Shown here: positions 26,982 through 35,751 of the stretch, in pieces
Position numbering within the stretch: position 1 is the first letter of the stretch
Layout of the letters: each line of letters starts with the position of its first letter
From: Chryseobacterium cheonjiense
GTDB taxonomy: Bacteria > Bacteroidota > Bacteroidia > Flavobacteriales > Weeksellaceae
Assembly (NCBI RefSeq): GCF_012927265.1
Contig: NZ_JABBGF010000002.1
Location: 806,001-870,000 of the forward strand
DNA length: 64,000 nt
Direction of reading: 5' to 3'
Made by a program: the position numbers and the translations under genes
Notes under the pieces: generated by a model
What the model was told of the DNA's origin: nothing
The model's input: only the letters and a program-made list of their open reading frames with translations
Databases searched by the model: none

Positions 26982-27049
26982 GAATAATTGATTGAGGTTA
27001 ATAAATAAATGATGATATCATTTAAAATGATAATCTGTACTGTTTTTTG

Positions 27050-27057
27050 CAAAATTA
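27050..27057 (-). promoter_or_regulatory. Promoter of the DUF5694 pair
   Basis: On the minus strand TAATTTTG matches TAnnTTTG. It lies in the 210-base divergent gap with the LytS gene, whose own box is at 27180. Confidence 0.45.
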
Positions 27058-27179
27058 TTGTTTGCCATCAGAAAGACTGCTGCCATTTCGACCAACCACA
27101 TTTAAACAAGTGTAAAATGAATTTGTCGGAAAAAAATAACTGTTTATCGAAAAAAGGAGATGAATCTTCATAGATAATC

Positions 27180-27187
27180 TATTTTTG
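27180..27187 (+). promoter_or_regulatory. Promoter -7 box of the LytS-like kinase
   Basis: TATTTTTG matches TAnnTTTG and ends only four bases before the ATG at 27192; the transcript would be leaderless. Confidence 0.6.
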
Positions 27188-27191
27188 TTGT

Positions 27192-28208
27192 ATGAAAACC
27201 AGTAAACTGCTTTATCTGCATATTTTCTTTTGGACAATTTATAGTACCGGCGCGGTTCTCATTCCCTATTTTGTATTTCATTCTAAGAATACGATTTTTA
27301 ATATAACCTTCTTTATAACCAGTATCACTTGCTTTTATGTCAACTATTTTATTGTAGTTCCAAGGTTTTTTGATGCCGACAAAATTTATAAATCTTTTTT
27401 CGCTTTTTTTCTTAGTGTAAGTTCTTTTGTATTGGTGAGATATTTTGCGGAAGAATGGTTTTTGCCAACGTTTTTCGGGATAAGGAATTATGCAGAAGAG
27501 ACAGGTTTTGTCTTTTATTTCTTCGATAATATTTTTTACAGCAGTACCACGATCTTTATCAGTACTACCTTTTGGTTTTTTAAATATTCCATTATTGCAG
27601 AAGAAGAAAAGTCTCAGCTTATTGAAGCCCGGAAAACCGCAGAGTTACAGGCGCTGAAAACCCAGATCAATCCTCATTTTATTTTTAATTCTTTAAATAA
27701 TATCTACTCGCTCGTATATCAGAAATCAGATAATGCATTGCCCGCTATTGAAGAGCTGAGCCGCCTGCTGCGATACAGTACAAAAGATCTCGGCGAAGAC
27801 CGAATTGCTTTGGAGAAAGAAATAGGCTATATCGAAAGTCTCATAGCTTTGGAAAAACTTAGGATTAAAAATCCCGAACTGCTGGTCATTGAAAAGAAAA
27901 TTCTTCATCCGGATCTTAGCATTTCGCCGATGATTTTGGTTCCGTTTGTTGAAAATGCTTTCAAGCATGGTGATTTCCGCGACAAAGGTTTTAATGTGAA
28001 AATTTCTGATGAAAACAAAATGCTGCAATTTTATCTTTTAAATTATAAAAAAGAGAAGATAAAAGATTCTATATCAGGAATTGGCATTGAAAATGTGAGA
28101 AAAAGGCTGGAAATTTTATATCCTAAAAAATACTCATTGGATATCAAAGATTCTGAAACGGAATTTATTGTTGATTTAAAAATTGATTTACGGAATGAAG
28201 ACCATTAA
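27192..28208 (+). CDS. LytS/YehU-type sensor histidine kinase
   Basis: A 338-residue inner-membrane kinase. Four helices occupy residues about 5-135 with almost no periplasmic domain. The His_kinase (PF06580) motif LKTQINPHFIFNSLNNIYSL contains the phosphorylated H162. The ATPase part shows PFVENAFKHG (N box) and a short GIGIENVRKRL glycine box. Kinases of this type in Bacteroidota pair with LytTR regulators; its partner overlaps its 3' end by 14 bases. The signal cannot be read from the sequence. Confidence 0.93.
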   Translation: MKTSKLLYLHIFFWTIYSTGAVLIPYFVFHSKNTIFNITFFITSITCFYVNYFIVVPRFFDADKIYKSFFAFFLSVSSFVLVRYFAEEWFLPTFFGIRNYAEETGFVFYFFDNIFYSSTTIFISTTFWFFKYSIIAEEEKSQLIEARKTAELQALKTQINPHFIFNSLNNIYSLVYQKSDNALPAIEELSRLLRYSTKDLGEDRIALEKEIGYIESLIALEKLRIKNPELLVIEKKILHPDLSISPMILVPFVENAFKHGDFRDKGFNVKISDENKMLQFYLLNYKKEKIKDSISGIGIENVRKRLEILYPKKYSLDIKDSETEFIVDLKIDLRNEDH

Positions 28209-28878
28209 ATGTATCATTGTTGATGATGAGCCGCTGGCTGTCTCTTTGCTGGAAAATTATATCCGGGAAATGCCTTCTCTTGAACTGATATTCTCGGCTG
28301 AAAATCCGGTTGATGCGTTAGAATATATCCGGAACAATACTGCAGATCTCATCTTTCTGGATATTCAGATGCCGGAACTTTCGGGGATTAATTTTATGAA
28401 AATTGTGGGCGATAAAATGAAATATATTTTAACAACAGCCTATTCAGAATACGCTTTGGAAGGATATGACCATAATATTGTCGACTATCTCCTGAAGCCG
28501 ATTTCATTCGAACGTTTTTCTAAAAGTGTTGAAAAGGCACAGGTACGTTTCCCATTAAATACGCCGGAACAAAAGCACTTCTTCGTAAAATCTTCCGGGC
28601 AGCAGCACAGAATCTACTTTGAAGATATTTTATATGTTGAGAGCATCAGAGATTATGTAAATGTCAAAACTGCAAAAGAAGAGTTTATTGTTTTAGATAC
28701 TCTGAAGTCAATGGAGCAGCAGCTTCCTGAAAACTCCTTTATCAGGATTCACAAATCTTTTATCGTTAATCTCAATCATATCAAAACTATCGGAGCCAAA
28801 AAGATCATCGTCCATCCGGAACATGAGATTCCGATAGGAGAGAGCTACAAAATGAATTTTCTAAATCGTATCAAGTAA
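28195..28878 (+). CDS. LytTR-family response regulator
   Basis: A 227-residue regulator with a receiver domain (residues 1-118; IIVDDEPLAV, phosphorylated D56 in LIFLDIQMPE) and a LytTR DNA-binding domain (about 130-227; ILYVESIRDYVNV, FIRIHKSFIVNL, EIPIGESYK). The frame also opens at a TTG at 28183, but the ATG at 28195 is the normal start MKTIKCIIVDDEP. It overlaps the kinase gene, so the pair is coupled. Downstream is a strong bidirectional terminator. Targets are unknown; the divergent DUF5694 pair is a candidate. Confidence 0.94.
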   Translation: MKTIKCIIVDDEPLAVSLLENYIREMPSLELIFSAENPVDALEYIRNNTADLIFLDIQMPELSGINFMKIVGDKMKYILTTAYSEYALEGYDHNIVDYLLKPISFERFSKSVEKAQVRFPLNTPEQKHFFVKSSGQQHRIYFEDILYVESIRDYVNVKTAKEEFIVLDTLKSMEQQLPENSFIRIHKSFIVNLNHIKTIGAKKIIVHPEHEIPIGESYKMNFLNRIK

Positions 28879-28908
28879 AAAAGCAACTTCAATTTGAAGT
28901 TGCTTTTT
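28879..28908. terminator. Bidirectional terminator between LytTR and aconitase genes
   Basis: AAGCAACTTC and GAAGTTGCTT form a 10-bp stem around AATTT, flanked by A-run and T-run, so it can stop transcription from both sides. Confidence 0.88.
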
Positions 28909-28931
28909 CTATTATTAATTAAATCTAACAA

Positions 28932-31199
28932 TTAATTTTCTTGTTGCTTAATCAGGTTTAATGCAGAACCGGCCTTAAACCAATCGATCTGCTGATCGTT
29001 GTATGTATGGTTTGCCGTAACGATGTCTTTAGATCCGTCAGCATGAACGAATTCTAACGTAAGTTGTTTTCCCGGAGCAAACTGCTCAAGATCAAGGAAA
29101 TTCACTGTATCGTCCTCCTGAATTTTATCATAATCGGCTTCATTAGCGAAAGTTAATCCTAACATTCCTTGTTTTTTAAGGTTTGTTTCGTGGATTCTTG
29201 CGAATGATTTTACCAATACCGCTTTTACCCCAAGGTGTCTTGGTTCCATGGCAGCATGCTCTCTTGAAGAGCCTTCTCCGTAATTCTGGTCACCTACAAC
29301 AATTGAAGGAATTCCCGCAGCCTTATAAGCTCTCTGTACAGCAGGAACTTCACCGTATTCACCGGTAAGCTGGTTTTTCACTTTGTTGGTTTCCATGTTG
29401 TAAGCATTCACCGCTCCGATCAGCATGTTGTTGGAAATATTATCTAAGTGACCTCTGTATTTCAACCATGGTCCTGCCATGGAAATGTGGTCGGTTGTAC
29501 ATTTTCCGAATGCCTTGATCAAAACTTTAGCACCAGAGATGTTTTTACCGTCCCAAGCCGGGAACTCTTCTAATAGCTGAAGTCTATCTGAGGTTGGGCT
29601 TACATTTACGGACACGTGAGAACCGTCTTCAGATGGAGCCTGGTAACCGTTGTCTTCAACTGCGAATCCTTTAGATGGCAATTCAGAACCTTTTGGCTCG
29701 TCTAATTTAATCTGCTCACCTGCTTCGTTGGTTAAAGTATCTGTAATTGGGTTGAAGTCTAATCTTCCTGAGATTGCTACTGCAGCTACCATTTCAGGAG
29801 AAGCTACGAAAGCGTGTGTATTCGGGTTACCGTCTGCTCTTTTCGCGAAGTTTCTGTTGAAAGAGTGAATGATAGAGTTTTTCTCTCCTTTTTCAGCACC
29901 TTCTCTGTCCCACTGCCCGATACATGGTCCGCAGGCATTGGTAAAGATTCTTGCGTTTTCGAATTTTCTGAAAGAGTCTAAGAATCCGTCTCTTTCAGCA
30001 GTATATTTTACCTGCTCAGAACCTGGGTTGATCCCTAAGATTGCTTTAGGCTTAACACCTTTTGCAACGGCATCTTCCACGATAGAAGCAGCTCTTGATA
30101 AATCTTCGTAAGAAGAGTTGGTACAAGATCCGATCAAAGCCCATTCCACCTCAAGCGGCCATCCGTTGGCTTCTGCTTTTGCTCTGAATTCAGAAACAGG
30201 TGTTGCCAAATCCGGAGTGAAAGGTCCGTTTAAGTGAGGGGTCAATTCAGAAAGGTTGATTTCTATCAGTTGGTCGAAATATTGTTCAGGGTTTGCATAT
30301 ACTTCAGCGTCACCTGTTAAGTGTTCGGCAATCTGATCTGCAGCATCCACAACATCCTGTCTTCCTGTAGAAGCAAGATATCTTCTCATGGAATCGTCAT
30401 ATCCGAAGGTAGAAGTCGTAGCACCGATTTCAGCACCCATGTTACAGATGGTTCCTTTTCCTGTTGCGGAAAGAGATTCTGCTCCTTCTCCGAAATATTC
30501 TACGATGCATCCTGTACCTCCTTTTACAGTAAGGATTCCTGCTACTTTAAGGATAACATCTTTTGCAGAAGTCCATCCGGACATTTTTCCGGTAAGTTTT
30601 ACCCCGATCAGTTTTGGCATTTTAAGTTCCCATGCCATACCTGCCATTACATCTACTGCATCAGCACCTCCTACACCAATTGCCACCATTCCTAAGCCTC
30701 CTGCATTTACCGTGTGAGAATCGGTACCGATCATCATACCGCCAGGGAAAGCATAGTTTTCCAATACTACCTGGTGAATGATTCCGGCTCCCGGTTTCCA
30801 GAAACCGATTCCATATTTATCGCAAACAGAACTCAAAAAATTGAAAACTTCCGAGTTTTTATTGATACCTTCCTGTAAATCTTTATCAGCACCTACCTTG
30901 GCCTGGATAAGGTGATCTGCGTGAGCCGTTGAAGGAACAGCTACTTTCGCTTTACCTGCCTGCATAAACTGCAACAGCGCCATCTGTGCGGTTGCATCCT
31001 GCATTGCTACTCTGTCCGGTGCAAAATCTACATAAGAATTTCCTCTTTCATAAGCCTGTGTAGCATTTCCTTCCCAAAGGTGAGTGTATAATATTTTTTC
31101 TGATAATGTAAGAGGTTTTCCCACTATCTGTCTTGCTGCTGCAATCCTTTCAGGGTAACGCTCGTACACTTTTTTGATCATATCGATATCAAATGTCAT
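28932..31199 (-). CDS. acnA: Aconitate hydratase
   Basis: A 755-residue TCA-cycle enzyme interconverting citrate and isocitrate, of the mitochondrial/AcnA-like type. The three cluster cysteines are in [10 protein letters not shown] and [10 protein letters not shown]. Other conserved parts are [25 protein letters not shown] near residue 158 and, in the swivel domain, [22 protein letters not shown] with the substrate-binding SSREH. Cytoplasmic. It is monocistronic, with a -7 box at 31244 and a terminator at its 3' end. The symbol is by family; annotation as plain acn is equally good. Confidence 0.96.
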   Translation of the reverse strand: MTFDIDMIKKVYERYPERIAAARQIVGKPLTLSEKILYTHLWEGNATQAYERGNSYVDFAPDRVAMQDATAQMALLQFMQAGKAKVAVPSTAHADHLIQAKVGADKDLQEGINKNSEVFNFLSSVCDKYGIGFWKPGAGIIHQVVLENYAFPGGMMIGTDSHTVNAGGLGMVAIGVGGADAVDVMAGMAWELKMPKLIGVKLTGKMSGWTSAKDVILKVAGILTVKGGTGCIVEYFGEGAESLSATGKGTICNMGAEIGATTSTFGYDDSMRRYLASTGRQDVVDAADQIAEHLTGDAEVYANPEQYFDQLIEINLSELTPHLNGPFTPDLATPVSEFRAKAEANGWPLEVEWALIGSCTNSSYEDLSRAASIVEDAVAKGVKPKAILGINPGSEQVKYTAERDGFLDSFRKFENARIFTNACGPCIGQWDREGAEKGEKNSIIHSFNRNFAKRADGNPNTHAFVASPEMVAAVAISGRLDFNPITDTLTNEAGEQIKLDEPKGSELPSKGFAVEDNGYQAPSEDGSHVSVNVSPTSDRLQLLEEFPAWDGKNISGAKVLIKAFGKCTTDHISMAGPWLKYRGHLDNISNNMLIGAVNAYNMETNKVKNQLTGEYGEVPAVQRAYKAAGIPSIVVGDQNYGEGSSREHAAMEPRHLGVKAVLVKSFARIHETNLKKQGMLGLTFANEADYDKIQEDDTVNFLDLEQFAPGKQLTLEFVHADGSKDIVTANHTYNDQQIDWFKAGSALNLIKQQEN

Positions 31200-31243
31200 A
31201 TCTCAAAAACGTTTTAAAATTATCAAACAATTATAAATGTTCC

Positions 31244-31251
31244 CAAAATTA
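31244..31251 (-). promoter_or_regulatory. Promoter of aconitase
   Basis: On the minus strand TAATTTTG matches TAnnTTTG, 44 bases before the ATG. Confidence 0.45.
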
Positions 31252-31329
31252 CGAAATTTTAATATTTTATGGGAGTTATATTATTTAGATTCTTTATAAA
31301 TATGAGTTTTATAATATCTATTTTCATTG

Positions 31330-31337
31330 TATTTTTG
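31330..31337 (+). promoter_or_regulatory. Promoter of the WG-repeat protein
   Basis: TATTTTTG matches TAnnTTTG and ends eight bases before the ATG at 31346; a TTG lies about 20 bases further upstream (near -33). Leader of at most a few bases. Confidence 0.5.
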
Positions 31338-31345
31338 CAGATACT

Positions 31346-32098
31346 ATGGGTTTAAAAAAGATAATTCAGGTTCTAGGTGTTTTGATTTCGGCAGCTGTTT
31401 TTTCTCAGAAATCAACTCCGAAAAAAGTACCTGTAAAAAAGAAGACGGTAGCTGTTGCAAAAAATGAAGTATTACCTGTTGTCAATCAGGATCTTCCTTT
31501 GTTGATTCCGAAGAAAAAAGACGGTAACTTCGGATACGTTAATCAGAAAGGTAAATTTATCATCCCGCCGGAATATCATATTGCGGTTTTCTTTTATGAA
31601 GACTGCACCCTCCTGAATTCTCCGAATGAAAAGCTTCGGAAATTCGGGACCTCAGAATATGCAACGGTAGAAAAAGATGAAATCTCATACAGGGTCGATA
31701 AAAAAGGCAAAAGAGTATATCGTTTCCGACAGGAAGATCTGGGAAAGTGTGTTCATAAAGAATATGTTCAGCAGCTGTATCAGGCTTATGTTTTAAATGG
31801 TTTTTACGGAATTATTGAAAAAGCTACTTTTAAAGATCCGGCAGATTACAGGCAGTTCCAGATCTATCCGCAGTATGAATACCTCTTTATACTCGAAGGT
31901 GATGATGTTGCCAATCCGATGATTGTTGCTTCAAAGAATGATATGTTTGGGGTGATTGACGTGCACAACAAAGTGGTTATTCCTTTTGAATACAGCGACA
32001 TCAAACGCAATTTCAGCTGGAAGCTCGGTAAAATGTTTGATGTTTCGAAAGATGGGAAAAATTATTATTACATCGATTCAAATAATAATACTTACTGA
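31346..32098 (+). CDS. Secreted WG-repeat protein
   Basis: A 250-residue protein with a signal peptide (MGLKKIIQVLGVLISAAVFSQ), then a Lys-rich linker. Two WG-repeat-like units are visible: GNFGYVNQKGKFIIPPEYH (residues about 63-81) and MFGVIDVHNKVVIPFEYSDI (about 209-228), with a third weaker one near FYGIIEKATFKDP. WG repeats form beta-propeller-like structures on secreted proteins of unknown role. It is monocistronic. Nothing nearby indicates a partner. Confidence 0.85.
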   Translation: MGLKKIIQVLGVLISAAVFSQKSTPKKVPVKKKTVAVAKNEVLPVVNQDLPLLIPKKKDGNFGYVNQKGKFIIPPEYHIAVFFYEDCTLLNSPNEKLRKFGTSEYATVEKDEISYRVDKKGKRVYRFRQEDLGKCVHKEYVQQLYQAYVLNGFYGIIEKATFKDPADYRQFQIYPQYEYLFILEGDDVANPMIVASKNDMFGVIDVHNKVVIPFEYSDIKRNFSWKLGKMFDVSKDGKNYYYIDSNNNTY

Positions 32099-32188
32099 TT
32101 AACCCTCGTCAAATGGGGGGTGCATTTGAAAATTCTTTCAATAATGCTGGGTGTTAATTTTTTTAAGGTATATCTGATAATATTTTTG

Positions 32189-32196
32189 TAATTTTG
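32189..32196 (+). promoter_or_regulatory. Promoter upstream of the second TPP riboswitch
   Basis: TAATTTTG matches TAnnTTTG and lies ten bases before the aptamer, so transcription would start right at the riboswitch. Confidence 0.6.
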
Positions 32197-32205
32197 CGGC
32201 AGAAA

Positions 32206-32276
32206 TAAAGGGGTGCTGTCACAAGCTGAGATTATACCCAATGAACCTGGAACGGGTAATGCCGTTTAGGGAAACA
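32206..32276 (+). ncRNA. TPP riboswitch upstream of a TonB receptor
   Basis: It shows AGGGGTGC, AAGCTGAGA, ACCCAATGAACCTGG, ACGGGTAATGCCG and TTTAGGGAAAC in the THI-box order. The start codon is 125 bases downstream; the intervening AT-rich stretch has inverted repeats (AGATGATT/AATCATCT), and CCGCCCCTTTTATT (32364-32377) is complementary, with one bulge, to the 5' strand of the aptamer. Together these may form the expression platform. The 302-base gap from 32099 holds nothing else. Confidence 0.95.
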
Positions 32277-32400
32277 TGTAAATAATTGATAGATGATTAT
32301 TGATAATTTATTAACAAAAAATAAAAATCAATCATCTTTTATCATTAATCATTTATAGATAATCCGCCCCTTTTATTCATTAAATGTTAAAATTTATAGA

Positions 32401-34506
32401 ATGAAAGGATTATTTTTTTTAGGCCTTACTGTAGGCGCAGCTGCCTTTATCCAGGCACAAAATACCGATTCCTTAAAAATAAAGGAAATTGAAGCCGTTA
32501 ATTTTACCAGAAGACTTCCCGTAGCCAAAGAAATCATTAATGTTCAGAAAGATCTCGACAGCAGAAACTTGGGACAGGATCTTCCGATTCTTCTGAAAAA
32601 CCAGACTTCCATTATATCTACATCAGATGCCGGGAATGGAGTGGGCTATACAGGTTTCAGAATCAGGGGTGTTTCCGGAAGCGGAATCAATGTGATGATG
32701 AACGGTGTTCCATACAATGATTCGGAAAGTCAGGGTACATTCTTCGTCAACGTTCCGGATCTTACCAGTTCTGCTTCCCAGATTCTGATTCAGCGAGGAG
32801 TGGGAACATCCAACAACGGGGCTGCCGCTTTCGGAGCAAGCATTAATGTGCTTTCAAAAGATCCTGAAGAAAAGTTTTATGTTAAAACAGATGACAGCTA
32901 CGGATCATTTAATACCTATAAATATTCTGCAGAAATAGGATCCGGAAAATTCTGGGGGAACCGGCTTTCCGTGATGGGAAGATATACGCACATCAATTCA
33001 GATGGATATATCGACAGGGCTTTTTCAAAGTTGAATTCCTATAATTTCACGGCTTTATATGAAGAAGGAAACACAAGAATCCGTTTAATGGCTTTCGGAG
33101 GTAAAGAAAAAACCTATCAGGCCTGGAATGGAATCGATAGAAAAATCTGGGAAACCGATCCTAAATTCAATTATTCCGGAGCAATTTATGATGCAAATTG
33201 GGAAAATATTGTAGGCTTTTATGATAACGAGACCGACAATTACCAACAAAATCATTATCAGTTGCTTTGGGAACAGAAATTTAATGATAAATGGAACCTC
33301 GAAACAACCATACATTATACCAAAGGGAAAGGATATTACGAAAATTATAAGCAGGGTGATCCATTCGCCAGATATAACTTACCTGATGTTGGAAGTGAAG
33401 AATATTCTGATTTTATCAGGAAAAAGTGGCTGAATAATGATTTCTACGGAATCGTATCAACGCTTTACGGAAAACTGGGAACGGTTGATGTAAACTTCGG
33501 TGCAGTCGCCAATCAGTACTACGGAAGGCATTTCGGAAATGTAACAGGCGTTTTCATTCCCCAGATTGATGAACACGAGTATTACAGAAACCGCTCCGTG
33601 AAAAATGAAGTGGCAGGTTTTGCAAAAGCATTGGTAAGAGTAAACGATTTCGAATTTTTCGGAGACCTCCAATTGAGAAATGTAGATTACGATACAAAAA
33701 TCATTACTTCAGGAGATGGGGAAGGAGCAGATTTAAACAAAAACTGGCTGTTCTTCAATCCAAAAGCGGGAATCAATTATAAAATTCCGGCAGGAAAAGT
33801 TTTCGTTTCCTATGCACACGCTCACCGCGAACCCAACCGGGACGATCTTCTCGCAAATAATGACGTAAAAGCCGAAAAGCTTCACGATTTTGAAGCCGGT
33901 CTCGAAAAACAGTTTGGGCCTGTATCTTTCACCGCCAATCTCTACTATATGTATTATGTCAATCAACTTGTTCTAAATGGCGAGCTAAACAATGTAGGTG
34001 CATTCATCAGAACCAATTCCGGGAAAAGTTTCCGAAGCGGGATCGAGCTCGGAGCATTGGCTAAAATTTCAAAACAGTGGGAACTTAACGGAAATGTAAG
34101 TTTCAGTAACAACAGGAATTTGGACTTTAAAGTAGAAAATGAAAACGGCGTTCAGGATCTTGGGAATACACAGATTTCCTTCTCTCCGGACGTGATTGCC
34201 AATCTTTCAGTGAAATTCAACCTAAATAAAAATTTCCAGTTTGCCTTACTTAATCAGTATGTCGGAAAACAGTATCTCGATAATTCGGAAGATCGCAACC
34301 TCAAGCTGAACGACTATTTCCTTACCGATTTTAATGCACAGTACCAGTTTAAAATCAAAAACAACGACATCGCGCTCAAGCTTCTTGTTAATAATATATT
34401 TAACAGAAAATACGTTAATAACGGAGCGGTATGGGACAGTGAACCCTATTACTTTTCACAGGCCGGAACCAATTTCATGTTCGGGATCAGCTGGGAAATA
34501 CAATAA
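32401..34506 (+). CDS. TonB-dependent receptor, probable thiamine (precursor) transporter
   Basis: A 701-residue outer-membrane receptor with signal peptide (MKGLFFLGLTVGAAAFIQAQ), a plug domain (residues about 40-160: GFRIRGVSGSGINVMMNGVPYND, read as the plug core, and IQRGVGTSNNGAAAFGASINV) and a 22-strand barrel ending in an aromatic residue (SWEIQ). No carboxypeptidase-like extension. The TPP riboswitch directly upstream indicates uptake of thiamine, its phosphates or a precursor, like the OMR1-type receptors described in Bacteroidota. Substrate identity is inference from regulation. No PnuT-type inner-membrane transporter is adjacent. Confidence 0.93.
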   Translation: MKGLFFLGLTVGAAAFIQAQNTDSLKIKEIEAVNFTRRLPVAKEIINVQKDLDSRNLGQDLPILLKNQTSIISTSDAGNGVGYTGFRIRGVSGSGINVMMNGVPYNDSESQGTFFVNVPDLTSSASQILIQRGVGTSNNGAAAFGASINVLSKDPEEKFYVKTDDSYGSFNTYKYSAEIGSGKFWGNRLSVMGRYTHINSDGYIDRAFSKLNSYNFTALYEEGNTRIRLMAFGGKEKTYQAWNGIDRKIWETDPKFNYSGAIYDANWENIVGFYDNETDNYQQNHYQLLWEQKFNDKWNLETTIHYTKGKGYYENYKQGDPFARYNLPDVGSEEYSDFIRKKWLNNDFYGIVSTLYGKLGTVDVNFGAVANQYYGRHFGNVTGVFIPQIDEHEYYRNRSVKNEVAGFAKALVRVNDFEFFGDLQLRNVDYDTKIITSGDGEGADLNKNWLFFNPKAGINYKIPAGKVFVSYAHAHREPNRDDLLANNDVKAEKLHDFEAGLEKQFGPVSFTANLYYMYYVNQLVLNGELNNVGAFIRTNSGKSFRSGIELGALAKISKQWELNGNVSFSNNRNLDFKVENENGVQDLGNTQISFSPDVIANLSVKFNLNKNFQFALLNQYVGKQYLDNSEDRNLKLNDYFLTDFNAQYQFKIKNNDIALKLLVNNIFNRKYVNNGAVWDSEPYYFSQAGTNFMFGISWEIQ

Positions 34507-34553
34507 CCATCAGGCTATATTGAAATAATTATAGTAAAAAGTAAAGTTAGATT

Positions 34554-34579
34554 AAGGCTGCTTCGGCGGCCTTTTTTTT
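34554..34579 (+). terminator. UUCG-tetraloop terminator after the TonB receptor
   Basis: AAGGCTGC, TTCG, GCGGCCTT form an 8-bp stem with a UUCG loop (one G-U pair), followed by six more T. Confidence 0.9.
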
Positions 34580-34595
34580 GGATTCTATCAGAATT

Positions 34596-34723
34596 ATTTT
34601 TAGAAGCTTTTTCCCGCTTTCCGCACTCGCTATTTCTTTATTTTCCGGGGCGCGGCGGCTTCGCCGCCGCGCCCCGGAAAATAAAGAAATGAGCTCAGAC
34701 AATTGCTTCAATCGCGGCTAGGG
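34596..34723. repeat. F1 element, copy 2: conserved flanks around a different perfect palindrome
   Basis: Left flank AGCTTTTTCCCGCTTTCCGC and ACTCGCT, right flank GAGCTCAGACA, GCTTCAATCGCGGCTAGGG; both align base for base with copy 1 at 15381. The centre is a 28-bp perfect inverted repeat (34632-34659 with 34663-34690, loop TTC) built on GGGGCGCGGCGG, unrelated to the copy 1 centre. Followed after about 80 bases by F2 copy B. The 468-base gap 34507-34974 contains only these elements and the terminator. Confidence 0.8.
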
Positions 34724-34805
34724 AAACAGTTGGTTATTCACATTTGTTCCAAAAATCAATGTAGGTTTCAAGCTAAAACTTATTGCCTAAATCCTGACAG
34801 CTCAT

Positions 34806-34870
34806 CAATAGGAGCGGGCTTTAGCCCGCTTTAGAAAAATAAACCATCGATTGGCTTTAGCCAAAGCTTA
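34806..34870. repeat. F2 twin-hairpin element, copy B
   Basis: AGCGGGCTTTAGCCCGCT (34813-34830) and TTGGCTTTAGCCAA (34851-34864) separated by about 20 bases, preceded by CAATAGG and followed by AGCTTA. Same layout and orientation as the copy at 58643 and the reverse of the copy at 22926. Confidence 0.8.
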
Positions 34871-34959
34871 TAACATGGACAGGATTTCTAAAATCAGATC
34901 TGCATATTTTAAACTTAATACTGAACAATTCTTATATAACAAAAGTCACGAAAAAGTCA

Positions 34960-34967
34960 TAAATTTG
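34960..34967 (+). promoter_or_regulatory. Promoter of the HU-CCDC81-like gene
   Basis: TAAATTTG matches TAnnTTTG and ends seven bases before the ATG at 34975. Confidence 0.5.
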
Positions 34968-34974
34968 CTGCCAA

Positions 34975-35751
34975 ATGAATATTTCAGCTTACATTTTAGA
35001 ATATTTGAAACAATTCGGTACCGTTACGGTTCCGGATTTTGGGGTGTTTTCACTTGAAAACTCCAAAGCCATTATCAATTCAGAAAATGGGAGCATCCTT
35101 CCTCCTGCAAGTAAAATTGTATACAGCCCGGATTATAGGATAAAATCTGATGAGCTGGCTGCTTTTATTGCCGGTCACAAACAGATGACCACGGAAGCGT
35201 CCAAAACAGATCTGCAGATCCAGACCGATTTCTGGAAGAAGAAACTGCAGGCAGATCAGATGCTGGAGATTCAGGGACTTGGTACTATTTATATCGAGGA
35301 AGGCGAAACGCATTTCAAAGGAAACAGGCTTCAGTCAGATCATCCCGATTTTTATGGGCTGGAAGAAATTAAAATTTCGGACATCCATAATAACGAATCT
35401 CCAAAAACCGTTTCCAAAAATTCCGGAAAAGATTACCGCTTTAATAAATCAATTCTCTGGATTTTCCTCATCATTATTCCTGTTCTGGGAATTTTATATG
35501 TTGCTTACACGCAGCAGGAGCTTCTTTTTGGTGAAAAGTCTTTTGGAAACACCAATCCTTCTGTGCAGACCAGAACTCACCGGATCGTTGAAAAAGATAC
35601 TGCAAAAGCGCAAAAGATTGCACCCCCGGTTGTACCATCAGATTCTCTGAAAAAAGATACTGTGGTAAAGCAGAATATTCAGCCGGCAATACAGAAAGCT
35701 GTAAACAATCCGGCTCCTACACATAACACTAAGAAGAAATGGCAAAAATAA
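34975..35751 (+). CDS. HU-CCDC81-like membrane protein
   Basis: A 258-residue protein. Residues 1-70 (ISAYILEYLKQFGTVTVPDFGVF and following) and about 75-130 (FWKKKLQADQMLEIQGLGTI, EGETHFKGN) match the pair of prokaryotic HU-CCDC81 domains, a derived HU fold. A helix (SILWIFLIIIPVLGILYVAY, about 158-177) and a Thr/Lys/Pro-rich tail follow. Relatives usually end in a peptidoglycan-binding SPOR domain; none is seen here, so this is a shortened form. The HU part lies on the cytoplasmic side. It overlaps the thioesterase gene by 13 bases. A role linking DNA or divisome to the envelope is speculation. Confidence 0.82.
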   Translation: MNISAYILEYLKQFGTVTVPDFGVFSLENSKAIINSENGSILPPASKIVYSPDYRIKSDELAAFIAGHKQMTTEASKTDLQIQTDFWKKKLQADQMLEIQGLGTIYIEEGETHFKGNRLQSDHPDFYGLEEIKISDIHNNESPKTVSKNSGKDYRFNKSILWIFLIIIPVLGILYVAYTQQELLFGEKSFGNTNPSVQTRTHRIVEKDTAKAQKIAPPVVPSDSLKKDTVVKQNIQPAIQKAVNNPAPTHNTKKKWQK

